A stretch of 28,509 nt of DNA from a virus. The position numbers were made by a program, and so were the translations under genes. The notes beneath the pieces are model-generated. The model did no database searches, was not told the origin of the DNA, and worked only from the letters and a program-made list of their open reading frames with translations. Where the stretch lies: positions 1-28,509 of IMG/VR virus record IMGVR_UViG_3300030085_002066; one strand, 5' to 3'. This document shows, piece after piece, positions 22,518 to 28,509 of the stretch; position 1 is the first letter of the stretch, and each line of letters starts with the position of its first letter.

Positions 22518-25500
22518 GCGTCATTGGTTCTAACATTCTTGCTGGCGCATCTGGCCAGGGTGCGGGTGACAGTACGATTGAACGCAGCTTGCGATTCAAC
22601 AGTGCTGATGATGCAAGACTGACTCAGACTTTTTCGTCTAATGGCGACCGCCAAAAATGGACCTTTAGCTTTTGGATTAAGCGTTCGAAGCTAGGAACAA
22701 AACAGCAAATTTTTGGATCTCAGGGCACTAGCGATAGTGACTATGCGGAGATGTATTTTGACACGGATGACAAGCTGTTTATCCGTTTCGGCTATACCTC
22801 TGTAGTTGATGCAAAGCCTGCTGCAGTCTTCAGAGATGTGAGTGCTTGGTATCACATTGTTATTGCGCTAGATACGCAGAACAGCACCGCAAACGACAGG
22901 CTGAGGGTTTATGTAAACGGCACAGAGCTTGACGATTACAGCGATGATTCAAGGTCAAGCTTTACGGGAACTTATGGCATTGGCCGTGCTGGCGCACATA
23001 AAATTTCAGGTGAACCAAATAGCTCCGGCAATGAGATTGATGCATATTTGGCATCGGTGCATTATGTAAATGGGTCGCAACTTGCTGCGTCTGACTTTGG
23101 TGAACCCGACGACAACAATGTTTGGCAGCCGAAAGCATACTCTGGATCGTATGGCACCAACGGCTTTCACTTAGATTTTGCTGACAACAGCAGCGCCACT
23201 GCGCTTGGCTATGATGCGGCTGGTAGTAATAATTGGACTGTTAATGGCATTCATGGTGGCGGTAGTTTTGTTGATTATACTGGTAAATTGTCTACAAATG
23301 TCACCATTAATAGTGGCCAGAAGTCTAACTCCTTCGATGGTGATACTTCTACTGATGTTTACGGTGAGCACCCAAATTCTGGATATTTTCTGTTAAGCGG
23401 AATATCTATCGCTTACTCTTCTTCGGTCGAAGTTTATTGGAAGAGTGGTAGGCCTAGTGCAACCTTTGAACTTAATGGCAGCAGTGTAAGTGGTTTAAGT
23501 TCAGGTCAGTGGAATACCATTGCAACAGGATCAGGCACTCTTACTTCACTTAAAGTTTCTAGAGGTGGTGATTCGTGGTTTTTTTCAGCAGTAAGGGTTG
23601 ATGGCACTATTCTTGTAAACAATGATGCAGATAGCACAATCGATACCCCAACATCCTACGAGGCAGATTCCGGTAACAACGGTGGAAACTATGCGACGTT
23701 GAATCCGTTAAATTCAGACTCCAATACAGTATTGAGTAATGGGAATCTAACTTTAAATAAAACCGGCACTAATGGTTATGGTATGGTTACAAGTACCATG
23801 GGTGTTAGTTCAGGTAAATGGTACTGCGAATATACACTTTCTGGAGGTGAAACAACTTTAGGTATTGCGCGTGCCTCCACCAATGTTACCACTGGTAGTT
23901 ATATGCATAATTCAGGGGGAGTTGGTTATTACAGTGGTAATGGTTATATTTACGATTCGGGTACAACTGCGTATGGAGCTACGTTCACCACTGGAGATAC
24001 TATTGGAATTGCTTTAGATCTTGACAACGGGAAAGTATTTTTCAGTAAAAACGGCACATTTCAAAATAGTGGCGATCCCGTAGCAGGCACCAACCCTGCA
24101 GCTTCAGGTCTTAGTGACACGTATGTTTTTGGCTTAAACGGTGGATCTACCTCCACCACAGCAACTGGTGGTGATTGGAACTTCGGGCAACGCCCATTTG
24201 CGTACACGCCACCAACAGGTTATGTCAGCTTGTGTACTGAAAATTTAAGCGAGTCTGCTTACGCCTCGATTCCCGATGGTTCGACGGCGTTTGATGCCAT
24301 CACTTATGAGGGCACCGGCAGTAACAGGTCCATCACTGGCCTGAACATGAGTCCTGATTTTCTGTGGATCAAAGCCAGGACTTCATATCAAGGCGGCAAT
24401 CAAGATCACGCGCTATTCGATAAACTTCGCGGGACCGGAAAACAACTGCGGTCAAACACCACCGGCGCAGAGACCAGTAACAACTACGGGGTGACGGCCT
24501 TTAACTCAGACGGCTTCAGTCTTCATGGCAGCTTCAGTGGTCCAACCAATGGTAGCCACGCTGGGACAGCTACTGAGTATGTAGCCTGGGCCTGGGACGC
24601 CGGAGACGATGCAAACCCGACTTCAATTAGTGCTGGCAGCCTGAATAGCTCTGCTTACGATCAAAGCCAGACGTGGAGCACTTATGGAAGTGCAAGTTCT
24701 GGTGGATACGCTTCTGGGTTAGGTATTGCAAGAGGTTTTAATGGTGACTTGTCTACCCAAGTTGAAGGTGACACTACTGGAGCTTATTTTTCTATTCCAT
24801 TTAGCACCACGATTGCAAGCGGCGACGTAGGTTTTGTTTCTTACGCAAGTAGCGGAGATGGTCGCATGAAACTGTATAACGGATCCAGTGAGGTGGACGA
24901 TGTTGGTTCTTCAGGTAACAGTCAATTTAGATATTCAACATACGCTGGTGCAATTACTGAAATTCGTATTTCGCGTAATGGTAGAGCATTTGAGTTTGCT
25001 GCTGTGAGCGTTTTTGGTAAGATCCTTGTAGATAGCAATCAAACTCCTCCCAACAAACCATCAATCCCTTCAGACCTCCGCGCCAATCAGTCTACTGGGT
25101 TTAGTATTATTAGTTATACCGGCAATAACACCAGTGGTGCGACCGTTGGGCATGGTCTGAACAAAAGACCGGATTTTATTATTGCTAAGAGTCGAGACAC
25201 TTCACAGAACTGGCTTGTATTTCACTCCAGTTTTGGTGCTTCTTATCACTCTGATCTTAATTTTACCGGAGGCTTTTTCTCTGGCGGATCAAAATGGACA
25301 AGCACGGAGCCAACATCGTCTATGTTTTCTATTGCTACTGATGGTGCAATCAATGCAAGCGGTATTGACTATATAGCTTATGCCTGGACTGCTGTCGAAG
25401 GCTATAGCGCGTTTGGTTCGTACACCGGCAACGGTTCATCTGATGGTACGTTCGTATACACCGGATTTAAAGTTAAATTCCTCATAATTAAACAAGACGG

Positions 25501-25732
25501 CACTAACGGGTGGTTTATGTGGGACACGAAACGAGATTCTTTAAACCCAAATACCGCTTTATTCTCTGCCAATGCAAGCAATACTGAGCAATCTCAAGCA
25601 AACCACGCTATTGACTTTTTAAGCAATGGTTTCAAAACAAGAGACTCAAATGGAGCTTTTAATGGCAGCGGAAATGACTACGTTTACATCGCATTTGCTG
25701 AGCATCCCTTCAAAACCGCCCGTGCGCGGTAA
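22514..25732 (+). CDS. Giant multidomain adhesin: LamG, SPRY and repeated C-terminal modules
   Basis: A 1072-residue protein, overlapping the previous gene by 4 bases. Residues ~25-230 form a LamG/concanavalin-type lectin domain (WTFSFWIKRSKLG, WYHIVIALDTQ, RLRVYVNGTEL). Residues ~270-370 and ~715-845 are two copies of an unnamed module with FDGDTST/FNGDLSTQ, then ITEIRISRNG / LTSLKVSRGG and a final GTILVN/GKILVD. Between them is a SPRY-like domain (~433-560) with KWYCEYTLSGG and IGIALDLDNGKVFFSKNG. Residues ~595-700, ~862-962 and ~975-1070 are three related modules (PDFLWIKARTS, PDFIIAKSRDT, VKFLIIKQDGT; each ending near AWAWDAG, AYAWTA or IAFAEHP). This is typical of marine phage receptor-binding proteins. 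It probably binds host surface sugars. Confidence 0.78.
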   Translation: MSVIGSNILAGASGQGAGDSTIERSLRFNSADDARLTQTFSSNGDRQKWTFSFWIKRSKLGTKQQIFGSQGTSDSDYAEMYFDTDDKLFIRFGYTSVVDAKPAAVFRDVSAWYHIVIALDTQNSTANDRLRVYVNGTELDDYSDDSRSSFTGTYGIGRAGAHKISGEPNSSGNEIDAYLASVHYVNGSQLAASDFGEPDDNNVWQPKAYSGSYGTNGFHLDFADNSSATALGYDAAGSNNWTVNGIHGGGSFVDYTGKLSTNVTINSGQKSNSFDGDTSTDVYGEHPNSGYFLLSGISIAYSSSVEVYWKSGRPSATFELNGSSVSGLSSGQWNTIATGSGTLTSLKVSRGGDSWFFSAVRVDGTILVNNDADSTIDTPTSYEADSGNNGGNYATLNPLNSDSNTVLSNGNLTLNKTGTNGYGMVTSTMGVSSGKWYCEYTLSGGETTLGIARASTNVTTGSYMHNSGGVGYYSGNGYIYDSGTTAYGATFTTGDTIGIALDLDNGKVFFSKNGTFQNSGDPVAGTNPAASGLSDTYVFGLNGGSTSTTATGGDWNFGQRPFAYTPPTGYVSLCTENLSESAYASIPDGSTAFDAITYEGTGSNRSITGLNMSPDFLWIKARTSYQGGNQDHALFDKLRGTGKQLRSNTTGAETSNNYGVTAFNSDGFSLHGSFSGPTNGSHAGTATEYVAWAWDAGDDANPTSISAGSLNSSAYDQSQTWSTYGSASSGGYASGLGIARGFNGDLSTQVEGDTTGAYFSIPFSTTIASGDVGFVSYASSGDGRMKLYNGSSEVDDVGSSGNSQFRYSTYAGAITEIRISRNGRAFEFAAVSVFGKILVDSNQTPPNKPSIPSDLRANQSTGFSIISYTGNNTSGATVGHGLNKRPDFIIAKSRDTSQNWLVFHSSFGASYHSDLNFTGGFFSGGSKWTSTEPTSSMFSIATDGAINASGIDYIAYAWTAVEGYSAFGSYTGNGSSDGTFVYTGFKVKFLIIKQDGTNGWFMWDTKRDSLNPNTALFSANASNTEQSQANHAIDFLSNGFKTRDSNGAFNGSGNDYVYIAFAEHPFKTARAR

Positions 25733-25756
25733 TCTTTAACTACTACCCTTAAGGTT

Positions 25757-26356
25757 ATGTTTACCCTAAACGGTCAAACAGTTCGATATGATCGCCCCTG
25801 GACTCATCCAGACACAGGCGTTCAATATCCAGCAAATTGGATGCGCCTCACGTCTTTAGCTGAAAAACAAGCCGTCGGACTTGTTGAAGTTCCAAACCCT
25901 GTCACTCCGGTTTATGATGGGCGCTTTTATTGGAGCGCAGACAACCCTAAGCAGCTCAATGATGAGGCGATTCTTGATGAGGATGGCAACGACACTGGCG
26001 AAGTGCGGACCGGCTTAAAGACGCTGTGGAAGGCGAAGCAAAACGACATTGCTGCCAGCCTGCTTGCTCCCTCTGATTGGCGTGTTATCAAGGCCCAAGA
26101 AACTGGCGGTACAGTGGCAACGGAATGGACGACTTATCGTTCTGCGGTCCGTAGTGCCTGTAATGCCCGTCAAACTGAAATTGATGCTTGTGCCGATGTT
26201 CCTGCACTGAAGGAGTTGCTTTTTGGTAATGCGACAATTACACGAGCGCAAACCGATGCCGACGGTAACGAAGTAGTGGATGATGACGGTAACACTGTCA
26301 TGGAAACTGTTGCCAACCCTGCTCTTGCTACTGCTTGGCCTGCTGAGGTAGCCTAA
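25757..26356 (+). CDS. Tail fibre assembly-type protein (phage tail assembly chaperone-like domain)
   Basis: A 199-residue protein directly after the giant adhesin, with AAGG close to ATG 25757. The first part contains VRYDRPWTHPDTGVQYPANWMRLTS. Residues ~90-145 have the signature of a small tail-fibre-assembly domain: a helix with TLWKAKQNDIAASLLAPSDW followed by a variable loop and WTTYRSAVRSACN. In that family (PF16778-like, as I recall it) the consensus is R-x-x-x-L-x-x-x-D-W ... W-x-x-Y-R-x-x-L/V. Such proteins help fold or attach fibres and may also be virion parts. The C-terminal ~50 residues are acidic. Adjacent position to the adhesin suggests it is its dedicated helper. Confidence 0.62.
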   Translation: MFTLNGQTVRYDRPWTHPDTGVQYPANWMRLTSLAEKQAVGLVEVPNPVTPVYDGRFYWSADNPKQLNDEAILDEDGNDTGEVRTGLKTLWKAKQNDIAASLLAPSDWRVIKAQETGGTVATEWTTYRSAVRSACNARQTEIDACADVPALKELLFGNATITRAQTDADGNEVVDDDGNTVMETVANPALATAWPAEVA

Positions 26357-26369
26357 TCTTGTATTAGGT
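26351..26369 (+). other. Hairpin over the stop codon before the lysis genes
   Basis: CCTAAT (26352-26357) pairs perfectly with ATTAGG (26363-26368) around CTTGT, spanning the TAA stop and ending 8 bases before the GTG at 26377. There is no T run, so it is not a clear terminator; it could tune translation of the next gene. Confidence 0.4.
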
Positions 26370-26376
26370 AAGAACT

Positions 26377-26616
26377 GTGGAGCTTATCGCCGCTATTGTT
26401 GGCACCATGGTAGGTGTTGCTGGCATGGGCATAGGCTCCGTTATTAAAAGAGAAAATGACGGTCGTGAGGCGATCGTCAAGTTGTCTATGGGCGTTGAAC
26501 AGATCGGTAAGGAGCTACAGGCAATGAGAGAAGACATGAAAGAGGATCGCCATGAAATCTACGGACGCCTTGGCAGTATTGAACAGAGAATCTCTAAGTT
26601 GGAAGCACGTCGCTGA
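26377..26616 (+). CDS. Small membrane protein with coiled coil, possible holin or spanin-like
   Basis: A 79-residue protein starting at GTG 26377. Residues 1-23 are a Gly-rich hydrophobic membrane segment (LIAAIVGTMVGVAGMGIGSV), and residues ~25-79 form a charged, heptad-like helix with EQIGKELQAMREDMKEDRHE and a basic end. One membrane span plus a soluble coiled coil resembles small holin-associated or XhlA-like proteins, though there the membrane segment is usually C-terminal. Together with the next two genes it belongs to the lysis group. It could be an accessory holin, antiholin or inner-membrane lysis partner. Confidence 0.5.
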   Translation: MELIAAIVGTMVGVAGMGIGSVIKRENDGREAIVKLSMGVEQIGKELQAMREDMKEDRHEIYGRLGSIEQRISKLEARR

Positions 26617-26626
26617 TGTAGGCAGC

Positions 26627-26652
26627 CTATGGCGCTATTTTGGTCGCCATGG
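26627..26652 (+). promoter_or_regulatory. Hairpin sequestering the holin-like start codon
   Basis: CTATGGCG (26627-26634) pairs with CGCCATGG (26645-26652) over 8 bp (one G-U pair) around a 10-base loop. The paired strand contains ATG 26649, so the start codon of the holin-like gene is buried in the stem. Translation from upstream or RNA melting would be needed to expose it. Confidence 0.55.
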
Positions 26653-26834
26653 AATTCATCGCTCTGATTATTGCCAACGGTCCTGAGATCATCAGCGCTC
26701 TTTTTGCGATTCATGCTGCTGCATTAGCGGTTGTTAATCTGACTCCTACTCCTAAGGATGACGAAGTTGTAGCTAAGTACTATCGTGTCATCGAAGTTCT
26801 TGCCGGCGTAGTTACAAAGGTTGCTAAAAAGTAA
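26649..26834 (+). CDS. Putative holin
   Basis: A 61-residue protein; ATG 26649 is preferred to the TTG at 26640. Residues ~3-30 are a hydrophobic helix (ALIIANGPEIISALFAIHAA AALAV region), then a conserved-looking NLTPTPKDDEVVAKYYRVIE and a second amphipathic helix ending in a basic tail (VTKVAKK). I know the TPTPKDD pattern from small membrane proteins beside endolysins of marine phages. It would make inner-membrane lesions that let the muralytic enzyme out or trigger it. It lies 3 bases before the glucosaminidase gene. The start codon is within a stable hairpin, fitting tight timing. Confidence 0.6.
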   Translation: MEFIALIIANGPEIISALFAIHAAALAVVNLTPTPKDDEVVAKYYRVIEVLAGVVTKVAKK

Positions 26835-26837
26835 TTA

Positions 26838-27248
26838 ATGATTGTAGTTGCAGTAACATGGACGCTAATTGCATCATTAGCGCAAGACGCTGGTGCGAAG
26901 TGTCCAAACCTTGTTGCGGCTCAATGGGCACTTGAGTCTGGTTGGGGAGAGCACGAATCAGGCAAAAACAACCCGTTTGGCATTAAAGGTAGAGGAGTAG
27001 TTGTTGATACAACTGAATGGAATGGCAGAGAATATGTTAAGAAAAAAGCTGAGTTTAAGAGCTATCCATCTGTAAAAGCTGCAGTAGAAGAGCTTGTCGA
27101 TAGATGGTATAAAGATTACAACGGATACAGTGGAGTGAATAACGCATTGAGTTGCAATGCAGCGGCAAAAGAACTGCAGAAACAAGGATATGCAACAGCG
27201 CCTGATTACGCCGAAAAGCTAATTCGATTGATGAATAGGAACTCTTAA
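26838..27248 (+). CDS. Endolysin: glucosaminidase (GH73/FlgJ-like)
   Basis: A 136-residue enzyme made of one domain. It has the family's AAQWALESGWGEH motif, with Glu33 as the likely catalytic acid, and NNPFGIKG further on (about residues 44-51). A YPSVKAAVEELVDRWY helix and the C-terminal CNAAAKELQKQGYATAPDYAEKL segment match the usual GH73 end. These enzymes cut the beta-1,4 bond after N-acetylglucosamine in peptidoglycan. The hydrophobic start aligns with the first helix of the domain, so no signal peptide is needed and release probably depends on the holin-like neighbours. The length is close to the minimal family domain, with no cell-wall-binding domain. Confidence 0.82.
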   Translation: MIVVAVTWTLIASLAQDAGAKCPNLVAAQWALESGWGEHESGKNNPFGIKGRGVVVDTTEWNGREYVKKKAEFKSYPSVKAAVEELVDRWYKDYNGYSGVNNALSCNAAAKELQKQGYATAPDYAEKLIRLMNRNS

Positions 27249-27266
27249 CAGGTTATATAAAACGCT

Positions 27267-27974
27267 GTGACTCGTAACGTCAGACTGCTTGATGCTGTCA
27301 AGTACTACAACGGAGAAGTACATCAGAATTTTGCGTGGTTGACGTTAGAGGATATGTTGACTGATGCACAGCTAGAAGCATTCACTCGTTTATATCGCAC
27401 TGGCAGCAAACCTTCTAGAAAGCAGGAAGGCTTTCCATTGAATGTCGAGTATTTTTACCAACGGGACAGCAAAACTGGTCATGGTGAGAGGTCTTGCCAA
27501 GCATCTGCGATTGCAATGGTGCTGAACTATCTGGATCCGAACCTGATTATTGATGACGACGATTATCTGACCGACGTGCTTTGCTATGGGGATTGCGTTT
27601 CGCAGTTATCACATAAGAGTGCATTAGATGCAATGAGCATCAAGAATCAATTCAGGATGAACGGGCGTGAGCAAGACTTAATTGACTTACTTGACAAAGG
27701 ATATCCAGTTCCGATTGGCATTCTTCACAAAGGCCTGATCGATGCGCCGTCAGGTGGTGGTCATTGGATCACACTAATTGGTTATACCGATACTGAATTC
27801 ATTGCCCATGATCCGTTTGGATGCATGAGCCTTTACGAGGGGGTTTATCTTCGTGACTGGCCAGAAGATGGGAAGAATGTCATGTATTCCAGGGAATTAT
27901 TGATGAAGCGTTGGTTGATTGCTGACGATTCTGATGGCTGGCTTTGGGATTTATCTGACAATAAAATTTTGTGA
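27267..27974 (+). CDS. C39-like papain-fold cysteine peptidase
   Basis: A 235-residue protein from GTG 27267. An N-terminal ~65-residue helical region precedes the peptidase core. The core shows GERSCQASAIAMVLNY with catalytic-type Cys77, then GGHWITLIGY with His166 and FIAHDPFG with Asp182. That is the Cys-His-Asp order of C39-like peptidases. There is no ABC transporter or leader-peptide substrate gene near it, so a bacteriocin-processing role is unlikely. Placed right after the glucosaminidase, it probably cuts peptide cross-links in the host wall, either at lysis or from the virion during entry. Its stop overlaps the next start (TGATG). Confidence 0.72.
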   Translation: MTRNVRLLDAVKYYNGEVHQNFAWLTLEDMLTDAQLEAFTRLYRTGSKPSRKQEGFPLNVEYFYQRDSKTGHGERSCQASAIAMVLNYLDPNLIIDDDDYLTDVLCYGDCVSQLSHKSALDAMSIKNQFRMNGREQDLIDLLDKGYPVPIGILHKGLIDAPSGGGHWITLIGYTDTEFIAHDPFGCMSLYEGVYLRDWPEDGKNVMYSRELLMKRWLIADDSDGWLWDLSDNKIL

Positions 27975-28174
27975 TGTCACAGATTGTTTTACCATTTTTG
28001 CCAGGATATTATTGGGATGGCAGTACTTTAAAAAGTACTGGTGTTGCGCTGCATCCTACGCAGCACATTAATCAAAAGACTGGTGAAGTGCAGTATTATG
28101 TAAAGCCGGTTGGCTGGTGCCACTCGGCTTATATAAGGCATCAAGGTCTTGTTGACTATGTTAAATCACTCTGA
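27974..28174 (+). CDS. Small protein of unknown function
   Basis: A 66-residue protein from ATG 27974, which overlaps the peptidase stop (a GTG 3 bases earlier is an alternative). It is aromatic-rich, with FLPGYYWDGSTLKSTG, a HINQKTGEVQYYVKPVGWCH segment and one Cys. No membrane segment or named motif. Translational coupling suggests cooperation with the peptidase, or a late-operon leftover. It converges with the reverse-strand gene, sharing a 9-base tail-to-tail overlap. Confidence 0.5.
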   Translation: MSQIVLPFLPGYYWDGSTLKSTGVALHPTQHINQKTGEVQYYVKPVGWCHSAYIRHQGLVDYVKSL

Positions 28175-28509
28175 CGGCATCGATTCTGCTGCACGTTCGA
28201 TAACTTCTGTAAGGTAACGATGTACTTCATCAACATCCCAGTCGTGCTCTGTGTAAAGCATATTGCCAAAGAAGTTTAGTTTAGTCTCGTGGTCTTCATT
28301 CCAGCCACCGACATCAATTGCGTCGTCGACGACTTCACTGATTAAGCCGAAAACCCGCAGTTCGCTAATAGCATTCTTCTGCTCAACTGTAGAACGAACG
28401 TGATCCATGCGATCATTGTCGATCATGGAAAACATTGCATGAGCAGAATGCACAACCAACATCGTTAGGGTCTCGTTCAACTTCTTGATCTCATTCAAGA
28501 TTTGTTGAT
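28166..28509 (-). CDS. Reverse-strand protein of unknown function, probably partial
   Basis: On the reverse strand the frame remains open to the window edge, so its start is probably beyond 28509; a TTG at 28498 (110 residues) is only a possible start. The visible product is helical and acidic: KKLNETLTMLVVHSAHAMFS, then a DNDRMDHVRSTVEQKNA helix, GGWNEDHETKLNFFGNMLYT and an EVHRYLTEVIERAAE ending. No membrane segment or known catalytic motif. It converges on the late operon and likely belongs to the neighbouring, differently transcribed region. Confidence 0.55.
   Translation of the reverse strand, partial: QQILNEIKKLNETLTMLVVHSAHAMFSMIDNDRMDHVRSTVEQKNAISELRVFGLISEVVDDAIDVGGWNEDHETKLNFFGNMLYTEHDWDVDEVHRYLTEVIERAAESMPSE

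Noticed and set aside
26838-26910. Signal peptide on the glucosaminidase
   Set aside because: The hydrophobic start aligns with the first helix of the enzyme domain and leaves no room for cleavage before the catalytic Glu33.
27267-27974. Bacteriocin export system suggested by the C39-like peptidase
   Set aside because: No ABC transporter domain, no double-glycine leader peptide gene and a phage lysis context.

Overview
This window is the late structural, host-recognition and lysis region of a tailed bacteriophage with a long non-contractile (siphovirus-type) tail. It is most likely a marine phage, plausibly infecting picocyanobacteria. The siphovirus reading rests on a lambda-type G/GT tail-chaperone frameshift, a 1347-residue tape-measure protein and the absence of sheath, baseplate-wedge or T7-type tail-tube genes. 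The marine/cyanophage reading rests on familiar protein types and is weaker: SPRY plus LamG adhesins, a small very basic conserved protein and a C39-like peptidase. I see no tRNA, integrase, terminase, portal, replication or host metabolic gene. All genes but two run left to right and they are tightly packed, so the window has no gene-free stretch over 300 bases.

Layout. Positions 1-926 hold connector or neck genes. Positions 956-2118 encode tail assembly chaperones G and G-T, joined by a -1 frameshift at GGGAAAG (1486-1492). A reverse-strand HNH endonuclease gene (2111-2521) interrupts the tail operon. A putative tail terminator (2645-3106), the putative major tail tube protein (3202-3849) and the tape measure (3927-7970) follow. 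Distal tail and tip proteins occupy 7973-13107, and a LamG-type fibre lies at 13169-15157. The head genes come unusually late: scaffold (15201-15938), major capsid protein (16118-17017) and a small likely decoration protein (17152-17502). Five small proteins then lead to a fibre and adhesin series: a collagen-like fibre, three proteins with related N-terminal anchor domains and a 1072-residue multidomain adhesin (to 25732). A fibre-assembly-type protein, two small membrane proteins, a glucosaminidase and a C39-like cysteine peptidase form the probable lysis group (25757-27974). A convergent reverse-strand gene at the right edge marks the end of the late block.

The regulatory layer is the most interesting part. 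A short motif, roughly GGAAYACTAG and often followed by TCTAG, recurs in front of many transcription-unit starts. Strong terminators follow the tube, scaffold, capsid and decoration-like genes, so the most abundant virion proteins look individually insulated. The leaders of scaffold (one copy) and capsid (two copies) contain small hairpins with the same GTGAT loop, and the tube leader has a near relative. This looks like a shared RNA-level control element on capsid and tail-tube messages that I do not recognise from known systems. Other structured sites are a pair of palindromes 20 bp apart before one fibre gene and a hairpin hiding the start codon of the holin-like gene.

All assignments come from reading the sequence and recalled family features. 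No database search was run.
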